Of a stretch of 64,000 nucleotides of DNA, positions 1-7,541 are shown piece after piece. The notes beneath the pieces are model-generated. The model did no database searches, was not told the DNA's origin, and saw only the letters and a program-made list of their open reading frames with translations. Each line of letters begins with the position of its first letter. The stretch's first letter is position 1. The stretch is from NCBI GenBank assembly GCA_002951995.1, contig CP019797.1:1782501-1846500 (forward strand), written 5' to 3'. Made by a program: the position numbers and the translations under genes. The DNA comes from Stenotrophomonas acidaminiphila (lineage in GTDB: Bacteria; Pseudomonadota; Gammaproteobacteria; Xanthomonadales; Xanthomonadaceae).

Positions 1-1
1 A

Positions 2-58
2 ACCCGTCGGGATGACGACGACGACCGTGGCCGCCGCGGCGGTTCGCGCGGCCGCTGA
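2..58 (+). CDS. C-terminal end of a protein with Asp-run and Arg/Gly-rich tail (partial)
   Basis: An open frame enters from the left edge and stops with TGA at 56-58. Its 18 visible residues contain five consecutive aspartates followed by an Arg/Gly-rich stretch. Such tails occur at the C-terminus of RNA-binding proteins such as DEAD-box helicases, but nothing more specific can be said. A strong hairpin follows 22 bases downstream, which supports this being a real gene end. Confidence 0.35.
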   Translation, partial: TRRDDDDDRGRRGGSRGR

Positions 59-79
59 GCAGCGCGGTATGAGTGCGGC

Positions 80-107
80 ATGCAGGGCCCGTTCGCGGGC
101 CCTGCAT
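80..107 (+). terminator. Perfect 12-bp hairpin with TTCG loop
   Basis: Arms at 80-91 and 96-107 are perfectly complementary around the tetraloop TTCG, an exceptionally stable RNA loop. It lies just after the partial gene ending at 58. No T-run follows, so it may act as an RNA 3'-end stabiliser or a weak terminator. Confidence 0.6.
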
Positions 108-405
108 CCATCCACGCGTCATCCGCGCGCGCCACGACGGCGCGCCCGCCGGCGGGCGCAGCCTGCGACGCAATCCGGTGGACGGTGCGGCGCTGCTGCG
201 GCAAGTGCAACAGCGGGTCCTGATCGCAGGATGGGCGGGTGTGCCGTCCGGCAGGCCCGCATCCCGTCGTGCTGGCGGCGTACATGATGGTGGCGTGACG
301 CGCCGGATCGATTGGAAAATTCAATGGTGCGCGAGGGCGTCGCCGGGCTGATCATCGCCATCCAGACGGTGCAGAATGCATCACCTTCCACCGGATGCTG
401 CCGAT

Positions 406-1461
406 ATGAACCAGACCGTCAAAGCCTATGGCGCCCACGCCGGCGACCGCCCCCTGGAGCCGCTGGACATCACCCGCCGCGCGCCTGGCGCGCACGACGT
501 GCAGATCGAGATCGCCTATTGCGGCATCTGCCACTCCGACCTGCACCAGGTGCGCGCCGAGTGGCAGGGCACCCACTTCCCCTGCGTGCCCGGGCATGAA
601 ATCGTCGGCCGCGTCTCGGCGGTCGGCGCCGAGGTGACCGGCTTCGCGCCGGGCGATCTGGTCGGCGTGGGCTGCATCGTCGACAGCTGCCGCCACTGTG
701 ACGACTGCGCCGAAGGGCTGGAAAACTACTGCCACGGCATGGTTGGCACCTACAACGGCAAGACCGCCGACGCCCCGGGCTGGACGCTGGGCGGTTACTC
801 GCAGCGCATCGTGGTCCACCAGCGCTACGTGCTGCGCATCCGCCACCCCGAGGCACAGCTGGCCGCGGTGGCGCCGCTGCTGTGCGCCGGCATCACCACC
901 TGGTCGCCGCTGCGCCACTGGCACGCCGGCCCCGGGCGCAAGGTCGGCGTGGTCGGCATCGGCGGCCTGGGCCACATGGGCATCAAGCTGGCCCACGCGC
1001 TGGGCGCGCGGGTGGTCGCCTTCACCACGTCCGAATCCAAGCGCGAGGCGGCGCTGGCGCTGGGCGCCGACGAAGTAGTGGTCTCGCGCGACCGCGCGGC
1101 AATGGCGGCCCATGCCGGCAGCTTCGACCTGATCGTCAACACCGTGGCCGCACCGCACGACCTCGACGCCTTCCTGGCGCTGCTGCGTCGCGACGGCGCC
1201 ATGGTGCTGGTCGGTGCGCCGGCCACGCCGCACCCGTCGCCGAACGTGTTCAACCTGATCACCCAGCGCCGCACCCTGGCCGGCTCGATGATCGGCGGCA
1301 TTCCCGAGACCCAGGAAATGCTCGATTTCTGCGCCGAGCACGGCATCGTCGCCGACATCGAGCTGATCGCCGCCGGGCAGATCAACGACGCCTACGAGCG
1401 CATGCTGGCCGGCGACGTGAAGTACCGCTTCGTCATCGACAACGCCACCCTGGCCGACTGA
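406..1461 (+). CDS. Zinc-dependent NAD(P) alcohol dehydrogenase (cinnamyl-alcohol-dehydrogenase-like)
   Basis: A 351-residue medium-chain dehydrogenase expected to reduce aldehydes to alcohols (or the reverse) with NADP(H) in the cytoplasm. The catalytic-zinc motif CGICHSD is near residue 37 and GHEIVG near residue 60. Four clustered cysteines around residues 92-108 form the structural-zinc lobe. The nucleotide-binding glycine motif GIGGLGHMG is near residue 180. Length and motif order match the YahK/CAD-like branch. The ATG at 406 is preferred over an upstream in-frame ATG at 376 because family proteins begin close to this point. It is monocistronic, and a strong hairpin follows the stop. 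The physiological substrate cannot be told from sequence. Confidence 0.9.
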   Translation: MNQTVKAYGAHAGDRPLEPLDITRRAPGAHDVQIEIAYCGICHSDLHQVRAEWQGTHFPCVPGHEIVGRVSAVGAEVTGFAPGDLVGVGCIVDSCRHCDDCAEGLENYCHGMVGTYNGKTADAPGWTLGGYSQRIVVHQRYVLRIRHPEAQLAAVAPLLCAGITTWSPLRHWHAGPGRKVGVVGIGGLGHMGIKLAHALGARVVAFTTSESKREAALALGADEVVVSRDRAAMAAHAGSFDLIVNTVAAPHDLDAFLALLRRDGAMVLVGAPATPHPSPNVFNLITQRRTLAGSMIGGIPETQEMLDFCAEHGIVADIELIAAGQINDAYERMLAGDVKYRFVIDNATLAD

Positions 1462-1471
1462 AGCCGGGGAG

Positions 1472-1508
1472 CCCGGGGTGCCGGGGCGCAGCGCGCCGGC
1501 ACCCCGGG
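1472..1508. terminator. Bidirectional terminator-like hairpin
   Basis: A perfect 12-bp inverted repeat (1472-1483 with 1497-1508) with a GC-rich 13-base loop lies between the convergent dehydrogenase and the MFS remnant. There is no clear T-run. Confidence 0.5.
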
Positions 1509-1530
1509 CGGGCGTTGCCCGCCCTGCGCC

Positions 1531-1779
1531 TCAGCGGGTGCGCTTGCCGGGCGGAATGGTCAGCAGGATCGAGGCGATGGCGCCGATCACCATCAACCGG
1601 TTGAACCCCATTGCCACGATTGCTGCCTCGCGCATGGCCAGCTCGTCCTGGATCCGCGGGGCGATGTTGAGCGTGGTCTGCGCGGACAACCAGAACGTGA
1701 CCACGCCCAGGATCATGCCGTACAGCAGGCGGTCGGTGCCGTGGAATGCGGTACCCGCGGTGCGCGTGGTGGCGTTCAT
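1531..1779 (-). pseudogene. Collapsed MFS transporter: N-terminal and C-terminal ends joined
   Basis: An 82-codon frame whose first ~35 residues look like the first membrane segment of a DHA2-type major facilitator (DRLLYGMILGVVTFW, then LNIAP). The last ~30 residues look like the extreme C-terminus of such a transporter (FNRLMVIGAIASILL and a basic tail). A full transporter has about 400-500 residues, so the middle 10-12 helices are missing. The ATG overlaps the TGA of the upstream amidohydrolase (ATGA), which suggests the ancestral pair was an amidohydrolase-transporter operon. A real two-helix miniprotein cannot be excluded. Confidence 0.6.
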
Positions 1780-3059
1780 GCGTTCCCGTCCCGGGGGCCT
1801 TCGGGCGGCGCGCACAACCAGGCCGCGGCCGCGCTGAGCATCGCCTGCAGCCCGGTCTTCAGCGTCGGCTCGAGCACCGGTGCGAAACGCGGCGAGTGGT
1901 TGCTCGGCAGCGTATTGAGGGTGCCTTCGGCCCGGGCCTTGGCGTACGCCCGCGGATCGGTGCCGCCGACGAACCAGAACACGTAGGGCACGCCCCAGGT
2001 GCGGCCGAACACGCTGAAGTCCTCGCTGGCGGACATCGGCTTGCTCTGCAGCGCGTTGTCGCCGAACTGGGCATGGAACGCCGCCGCCACGCGCGCGGTG
2101 GCGTCATGGTCGTTGTCGGTCATCGGGTAGCTGCTGAGCGTGGTGAACTCCGGCGGCCGCGGCGCGCCCGAGGCGTCGCACTCGGCGCAGCAGATGCGCC
2201 TGACCGCCTGCAGCATGTGCGTGCGCACCGCCTCGTCATAGGTGCGCATGTTGAGCTTCAGGGTGGCATCGTCGGGAATGATGTTCTCCTTGGTGCCGGC
2301 CTGCAGCGCGCCGATGGTGAGCACCGCGCTGTCCAGCGGTGCCACTTCGCGCGAGACGATGGTCTGCAGGCGCATGACCGTGGCCGCGGCCATCACCACC
2401 GGATCCACCGCGGTCTGCGGCTGCGAGCCATGCGACCCGCGCCCGAACAGCGTGACCTTGAGGCTGTCGGCCGCCGACAGGATCACCCCGGGCCGATAGC
2501 TCACCGTGCCGGCCGCGCCGACCATCACATGCTGGCCCAGCACCACCTCGGCACGCGGCAGGCCCAGGCGCTCCCAGTCGGCGATCATCGCGTTGGCCCC
2601 CTGGGCGGTTTCCTCGCCGGGCTGGAACACCACCATCAGCGTGCCACGCCATGCGCCACGCGCCCCGGCGAGCACCTGGGCGGCACCCATCAACCAGGTC
2701 ACGTGCAGGTCGTGGCCGCAGGAATGGGCTACGCCCACCGTGCGCCCGTCGCCGTCGGTGGCGGTCGCGGTGCTGGCGTAGGGCAGGCCGGTCCGCTCGG
2801 CCATGGGCAGTGCATCCATGTCCGCGCGCAGCATGACCGTGGGCCCGTCGCCGTTGCGCAGCAGCCCGACCACGCCGGTGCCCCCGACGCCGCGGGTCAC
2901 GACATAGCCGAGCCGTTGCAGGTGGTCGGCGGCGATGCCGGCGGTGCGCTGTTCCTGCATCGACAGTTCCGGGTGCTGGTGCAGGTCCTGGTAGATCTCC
3001 ACGAGGCGTGGCTGCAGTTGCGCGAAGAGCGGTTCCAGTGCGGCGGTCAGCGGGTTCAT
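1776..3059 (-). CDS. M20-family amidohydrolase (hippurate hydrolase/aminoacylase-like)
   Basis: A 427-residue metallopeptidase-like enzyme of the M20 amidohydrolase group, which cleaves N-acyl amino acids or related amides with two metal ions. Visible motifs include RADMDALPM near residue 98, SCGHDLH near 133, the glutamate pair in PGEETAQG near 171 and GQHV near 198. The dimerisation (lid) domain lies between roughly residues 210 and 320. There is no export signal, so it is probably cytoplasmic. It is translationally coupled (ATGA) to the MFS remnant, which was probably its uptake or efflux partner. The substrate is unknown. Confidence 0.88.
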   Translation of the reverse strand: MNPLTAALEPLFAQLQPRLVEIYQDLHQHPELSMQEQRTAGIAADHLQRLGYVVTRGVGGTGVVGLLRNGDGPTVMLRADMDALPMAERTGLPYASTATATDGDGRTVGVAHSCGHDLHVTWLMGAAQVLAGARGAWRGTLMVVFQPGEETAQGANAMIADWERLGLPRAEVVLGQHVMVGAAGTVSYRPGVILSAADSLKVTLFGRGSHGSQPQTAVDPVVMAAATVMRLQTIVSREVAPLDSAVLTIGALQAGTKENIIPDDATLKLNMRTYDEAVRTHMLQAVRRICCAECDASGAPRPPEFTTLSSYPMTDNDHDATARVAAAFHAQFGDNALQSKPMSASEDFSVFGRTWGVPYVFWFVGGTDPRAYAKARAEGTLNTLPSNHSPRFAPVLEPTLKTGLQAMLSAAAAWLCAPPEGPRDGNA

Positions 3060-3598
3060 GGTCGATCCTCCGGAAAGCCGGCATCACGCTGCGCCTGCGA
3101 CTGTTACTGGCGCGAAAAGAACCGGGCTTCCACCGCGTCCGGCGGAAACCGGGGCAGGGTCGGCTTCCGCCCCCGGGCGCGGGGCGGGGTGAGCCTCCCG
3201 CCGCACCCCGCCGGGGAAGGTGGTACGTTCGGCTGCAGCAGCAGGCATCGGCTGTTGGCGGTGCCGGGCAGGCCCGGGCTCGCGCCGGCGCCCCATGACG
3301 GATGGCGCGCCGGGTGTCGGATCGCGGGCGGCCGCGGCGCGGGGGCAAGGGCGCACGGGATCGGCACCGTGGCGGTGCCGGGGACGCCCGCCGCGCAGTA
3401 CCGATGACCGGCGTCCAACAATCATGGCGTTGGCTGTAACCGGAATGCCCCGCGCAGCGAAACCCTTTGGATGACCGACTTTTCGCCAAACACGCCCGTG
3501 TCCCTCCCGCCAGCCCCATGCGCGCAGCGCTGGCGCTGCGTCGCGGGAATGGGTGGGTGGCGCGCCTGTCCGGGCCCGGGGGCAGGGAAGGGCGGCCG
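3060..3598. other. Divergent intergenic region, no supported gene
   Basis: This 540-base stretch separates the minus-strand amidohydrolase from the plus-strand sigma factor. It is very GC-rich and has several overlapping open frames in all directions, none with family features. An AT-richer patch near 3417-3490 is the likeliest place for a promoter, but no clear -35/-10 pair can be assigned. Confidence 0.4.
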
Positions 3599-4189
3599 GT
3601 GAGCAGCCCGGTGTCCATGCCGGCGTCCGCGGCGCCGCCACCCGCCGACCCGATCGAGACCGTGCTGCGTGCGCAGTTCGAGGCCGGGCTGGGCGGCGAC
3701 ACGGCGGCGTACCGGCGCTTCCTGGACGCGTTGAGCGCACGCCTGCGTGCGTTCCTGCGGCGTCGGCTGGGTGCGGCGCCGGATGACGTCGAGGACATCC
3801 TGCAGGAGACCCTGCTGGCCATCCACAACAGCCGCCATACCTACCGCAGCGGCGAACCCCTGACCGCGTGGGTCTATGCCATCGCCCGCTACAAACTGAT
3901 GGACTTCCATCGCAGCCACCACCGGCGCGAGGCGCTGAACCTGCCGCTGGAGGCAGCGCAGGACGTGTTCGCCGCCACCGACACCGAATCGGCCCAGGCC
4001 CGGCATGACCTCGGACAACTGCTGCAGGCGCTGCCCGACCGCCATCGCCTGCCGATCCTGCACGTCAAGCTTGGCGGCCTGTCCGTCAGCGAAACCGCGC
4101 GGCTCACCGGCATGTCCGAATCGGCGGTGAAAGTGGGCATCCACCGCGGCCTGAAGGCACTGGCATTGAAAATACGGAGTGCGGCATGA
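3599..4189 (+). CDS. ECF-family RNA polymerase sigma factor (NrsF-associated)
   Basis: A roughly 196-residue sigma-70 family factor. Region 2 spans roughly residues 40-110, with the DVEDILQETLLAIH signature and the TAWVYAIARYKLMDFHR segment. Region 4 lies at about 130-190, with a helix-turn-helix around SVSETARLTGMSESAVKVGIHRG. The GTG at 3599 is chosen because a GGAAGGG ribosome-binding sequence lies about 7 bases upstream; ATG at 3617 is an alternative. The next gene overlaps by ATGA and encodes its NrsF-type membrane anti-sigma factor. In the families known, such pairs respond to metal or oxidative stress, and the following thioredoxin/CcdA genes fit a periplasmic redox role. Confidence 0.88.
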   Translation: MSSPVSMPASAAPPPADPIETVLRAQFEAGLGGDTAAYRRFLDALSARLRAFLRRRLGAAPDDVEDILQETLLAIHNSRHTYRSGEPLTAWVYAIARYKLMDFHRSHHRREALNLPLEAAQDVFAATDTESAQARHDLGQLLQALPDRHRLPILHVKLGGLSVSETARLTGMSESAVKVGIHRGLKALALKIRSAA

Positions 4190-4827
4190 AAACCCATGAT
4201 CTGATCGATCTGCTGGCCAGCGACCCGGTGCCGGTGCAGCGGCACGCGGCCGCGCGCCGGTTCGGCCTGGCGCTGCCGGCGGGAGCGCTGCTGTCGCTGG
4301 GCCTGATGCTGGCCGGCTATGGGCTGCGGCCCGACCTGGCCGAGGTCTCGGTCCAGCCGCTGTTCTGGGCCAAGGCCGGGTTCGCGCTGGCGATGTTGTG
4401 CGGGGCACTGTGGGTGACCGCGCGGCTGTCGCGCCCGGGCCGGACGGTGGCGGCGGCCTGGTCGGGACCGGGAATTCCGCTGTTGCTGCTGTGGGGCGCC
4501 GCCGCGGCCGCGCTGTGGTTGGCACCGGGCGACGAGCGCGTGGCGATGCTGCTGGGGCGCAGCTGGCGCAGCTGTGCCTTCAGCATCGCCGGTCTCTCGC
4601 TGCCCTTGATGGCAACGACCTTCTGGGCGCTACGTGGACTGGCGCCGACGCGCCTGCGGCTGACCGGTGCCGCAGCCGGGCTGCTGTCGGCCGCCGTCGC
4701 CGCCGTGGTCTACAGCCTGCATTGCCCGGAGATGGACGTGCCGTTCTGGGCGGTGTGGTACGTGCTGGGTCTGTCGCTGCCCACCGCCGCCGGCGCACTG
4801 CTGGGGCCGCGCCTGCTGCGCTGGTGA
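4186..4827 (+). CDS. NrsF-type anti-sigma factor (DUF1109 membrane protein)
   Basis: A 213-residue inner-membrane protein with about six hydrophobic segments (roughly residues 27-47, 62-80, 98-113, 128-150, 160-178 and 188-206), matching the NrsF/DUF1109 family in length and topology. It probably holds the ECF sigma factor at the membrane and releases it on a stimulus. Cysteines in the last third (SWRSCAFS, SLHCPEM) are of the kind used for sensing in this family, although that role is inferred. Its start overlaps the sigma stop (ATGA), so the pair is translationally coupled. Confidence 0.85.
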   Translation: MKTHDLIDLLASDPVPVQRHAAARRFGLALPAGALLSLGLMLAGYGLRPDLAEVSVQPLFWAKAGFALAMLCGALWVTARLSRPGRTVAAAWSGPGIPLLLLWGAAAAALWLAPGDERVAMLLGRSWRSCAFSIAGLSLPLMATTFWALRGLAPTRLRLTGAAAGLLSAAVAAVVYSLHCPEMDVPFWAVWYVLGLSLPTAAGALLGPRLLRW

Positions 4828-5057
4828 GCCGCGCCCGGGGCGGCGCCGGACCTACCTCGATGGCGGCAGCGCATTGGCCCGGCGGATGCCGCGGCGCGCG
4901 CCGGTTCCGCCCGTCGCCAGGCCGCAACGGCCGGATGCTGGAGCGGCGCCGGCCGCTGGCGCACTGCGCATGAATGCAGCAGCACGCGGTTGCGGTGGCG
5001 TGTAACCGCCGGCCCGCATCGCGCGAATGGATATCCACCCACCCACTGGAGATTCCC

Positions 5058-5513
5058 ATGCATTGCTTCCGTTCCCTGCTTGCCGTTGCCGTCCTCGCCG
5101 CTGCCGGCGTGCCCGCCACCAGCGCGCTGGCCGCCGACCCGCCGGCCGCCGCGCCGGCCATGGCCATGGCGATGACGCCCAGCGTGGCGATCCGCGCCTA
5201 TGACCGGATGGCATTCGACCAGGCGCAGGCGGCCAACAAGCCGATCCTGGTCTGGGTGCACGCGCCGTGGTGCCCGGTGTGCCGCGAACAGGAAAAGGCG
5301 ATCAAGCAGATCACCGCCGATCCCGCCTACCGCGACCTGCTGGTGCTGCGCATCGATTTCGATACCCAGAAGCCGCTGTGGCAGAAGTTCGGCGCGACCA
5401 TGCAATCGACCCTGATCGGGTTCCATGGCAAGCGTGAAACCGGCCGGGTGGCGCACGAAAGCGACGCGGCGCGGGTCGCGCCCGTGCTGCGCTCGACCCT
5501 GTCCGGCAGCTGA
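5058..5513 (+). CDS. Exported thioredoxin-fold protein with CPVC active site
   Basis: A 151-residue protein with an N-terminal signal peptide (charged start, hydrophobic core, cleavage likely after SALA near residue 24). A thioredoxin fold follows, with its active site at APWCPVCREQ near residue 75. It is expected in the periplasm as a disulfide reductant or exchange protein. The ATG at 5058 is preceded by a GGAG ribosome-binding sequence. The CcdA-like electron channel starts 12 bases after its stop and is the natural partner for keeping the CPVC pair reduced. Together with the upstream sigma/anti-sigma pair this looks like a redox or metal stress module. Confidence 0.85.
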   Translation: MHCFRSLLAVAVLAAAGVPATSALAADPPAAAPAMAMAMTPSVAIRAYDRMAFDQAQAANKPILVWVHAPWCPVCREQEKAIKQITADPAYRDLLVLRIDFDTQKPLWQKFGATMQSTLIGFHGKRETGRVAHESDAARVAPVLRSTLSGS

Positions 5514-5525
5514 GGCCGGCGCTGC

Positions 5526-6254
5526 ATGAGCCTGGGTTTGAATCCGGCACTGGCCTACGTGGCCGGTGCCCTGACCATCCTGTCACCGTGCGTGCTGCCA
5601 CTGGTGCCGATCGTGCTGTCGTCGGCGGCGCAGCGCCACCGCCTGGCGCCGCTGGCGCTGTCGGCGGGCCTGGTGCTGGCGTTCACCGCCACCGGTTTCG
5701 TGGTGGCGGCGTTCGGCCAGTCGCTGGGCATCGACACCCTGGCGGTACGCGCCGCGGGCGCGGTGATCCTGTGTCTGGCCGGGCTGGTACTGCTGTTGCC
5801 GCCGCTGCAGCGCCTGCTGACCCGCGTGGCCACGCCGCTGGCGAGCTGGGCGGGCCGCACCCAGCTCGCCGTCGACGCGCGGGGAGGGCTGTGGGGCCAG
5901 GCCCTGGTCGGGATGCTGCTGGGCGTGGTGTGGGCCCCCTGCGTCGGGCCGACGCTGGGGGCCGCCATCGCGCTGGCGGCGGCAGGCCAGAGCCTGGGCG
6001 CGGCCTTGCTGGTGATGGCGGCGTTCGGCCTGGGCATCGCCAGCGTGCTGCTGGTCATCGCCTTTGCCGCACGCGGCGCCCTGGACCGCTGGCGTGGCCG
6101 GCTGATGGGCGCCGGCAGCCGCGGCAAACAGCTGCTGGGCGTCCTGCTGCTGCTCGTCGGCGGGCTGATCCTCAGTGGTGCGGACCGCCGGATCGAAGCC
6201 TTCGCCCTGGACCACCTGCCGGACTGGATGACACGCCTGTCCACCGCGTTCTGA
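5526..6254 (+). CDS. CcdA/DsbD-beta-like transmembrane electron transporter
   Basis: A 242-residue inner-membrane protein of the CcdA/DsbD transmembrane family. Six or more hydrophobic helices are visible, and each half carries the hallmark cysteine-proline motif: SPCVLP near residue 21 and APCVGP near residue 139. Such proteins pass reducing equivalents from cytoplasmic thioredoxin across the membrane to periplasmic thioredoxin-like partners. The CPVC protein immediately upstream is the likely acceptor. A strong hairpin at 6275-6305 follows and probably ends the transcript. Confidence 0.87.
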   Translation: MSLGLNPALAYVAGALTILSPCVLPLVPIVLSSAAQRHRLAPLALSAGLVLAFTATGFVVAAFGQSLGIDTLAVRAAGAVILCLAGLVLLLPPLQRLLTRVATPLASWAGRTQLAVDARGGLWGQALVGMLLGVVWAPCVGPTLGAAIALAAAGQSLGAALLVMAAFGLGIASVLLVIAFAARGALDRWRGRLMGAGSRGKQLLGVLLLLVGGLILSGADRRIEAFALDHLPDWMTRLSTAF

Positions 6255-6274
6255 GGACGGGCTGCGCGCTGTGC

Positions 6275-6305
6275 CCGGGATGCGGCCCGCATGGCCGCAT
6301 CCCGG
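6275..6305 (+). terminator. 13-bp hairpin after the CcdA-like gene
   Basis: Perfect inverted repeat 6275-6287 / 6293-6305 with a 5-base loop, 20 bases after the stop. It lies between convergent genes and has no T-run. Confidence 0.55.
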
Positions 6306-6400
6306 TTGCGCATCGAGCCGCCTCGGTCACGGCGGAGGGGCCATGCCCTGCATGCGGGCCGCGGCACGACGGAACATGCAGGCCATGGTGGAGGTCGGGC

Positions 6401-7171
6401 TCAGGCCGTTCCGCCCGCCGGCCGCGTCGCTTCAAAGGTGACGACCTGGTCGCCCTTCCGGGGGCGGCGACCGCGCTGGTAATTGCCTGAAACGACCACG
6501 TCCGTGAAACCGGCCGCGTACAAGGCCAGAGCGAATTCCTCGACTCCCCACCAGCGCAGCTTGAACAGGTCGAGCTCGGTCGCTGCCAGGTTGCCTTTCC
6601 GCCAGTGCTCGTAGCGCAGGTGGGACAGGGTCGTCTGCGCGATGTAGTCGGTTTCGACCCGATGATCCGTCAGCGTCAACAGTTCACCTTCCCCGGTGGT
6701 CCAGCTACGCAATGCACCGGACGGGCCCAGGAAGCCGTCGATCGCGTCGAGGTCGAGGACCAGCTTGCCACCCGGCAGCAGATGTTGATGGAACCGCCTG
6801 AGCACGGCGCAGGCCGCCGCGGCATCCGTGATCAGCTGCAGGGAGCCGGCCGGGATGATGATCGCGGCGAACTTCCTGTCATAGGCGAAGTCCTCGAAAC
6901 CGCGGCGCGTCAGGTTCGCGGGTACGCCATGCGTCCGGCATGCCGCGCGGCAGTAGCCCAGCATTTCCTCGGAGGTGTCGAACCCTTCGACCGCGAATCC
7001 AGCCTTGAGCAGCGGTACCAGAATCCGCCCGTTGCCAACCGCAGGTTCCAGCACCGGGCCTGCGCACTCGCCAAGCAACTGCTGGTAGTACTCCACATCA
7101 CCGAACGACCGGCCGACCGGCTTGTCCAGGTTGTAGACCCATGACGCGAGCCTTCCGTAACGATTTTCCAT
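6401..7171 (-). CDS. Class I SAM-dependent methyltransferase
   Basis: A 256-residue cytoplasmic methyltransferase. The SAM-binding motif I appears as VLEPAVGNGRILVPLL near residue 40, with the usual acidic residue following in EGFDTSEEML near 63. Motif post-I and motif II are represented by FAAIIIPAGSLQLI and LLPGGKLVLDLDAI. The overall pattern is that of the Methyltransf_25/11 group, whose substrates range from small molecules to proteins. Here the substrate is unknown. It stands alone between convergent and divergent genes. Confidence 0.8.
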   Translation of the reverse strand: MENRYGRLASWVYNLDKPVGRSFGDVEYYQQLLGECAGPVLEPAVGNGRILVPLLKAGFAVEGFDTSEEMLGYCRAACRTHGVPANLTRRGFEDFAYDRKFAAIIIPAGSLQLITDAAAACAVLRRFHQHLLPGGKLVLDLDAIDGFLGPSGALRSWTTGEGELLTLTDHRVETDYIAQTTLSHLRYEHWRKGNLAATELDLFKLRWWGVEEFALALYAAGFTDVVVSGNYQRGRRPRKGDQVVTFEATRPAGGTA

Positions 7172-7541
7172 GCCACTCCCGTGCAGCCGCGCTGCGCTCC
7201 CGTTCGCATCTGGCCGCGCAGCATACCGTCGGGCAAGCGCGATTGCGCCCCTGCCGCGTCTGCGGGGCCAGCGGCGCGGACCGGATTGAAACGGCAGGCA
7301 GGCAACAGGTGTGTCGAGCTATGAAGGGGCCGCGTGCGCGTCCGGCGGTACGGGCTGGCTGTCTGATGCGGTGGCCACGCGTGGCGCTCCCGGGTCACCT
7401 GCCAACCCGTGGTGAGAGCGAAAATCGCAGCCAGCCAAGCCAGCCAAGGCAGGCTGCATAGGCCAGCCACCCAGGCGACACGACAACCCATGCGGGGCCT
7501 GCACATGGAGCGCTGGCCCCGCTGCGGCGTGTAGTGATCCG
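7172..7541. other. Intergenic region without supported gene
   Basis: About 370 bases between the methyltransferase start and the chemoreceptor stop. Only short overlapping frames without recognisable features are seen. The promoter of the methyltransferase must lie at its left end (minus strand). Confidence 0.4.
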
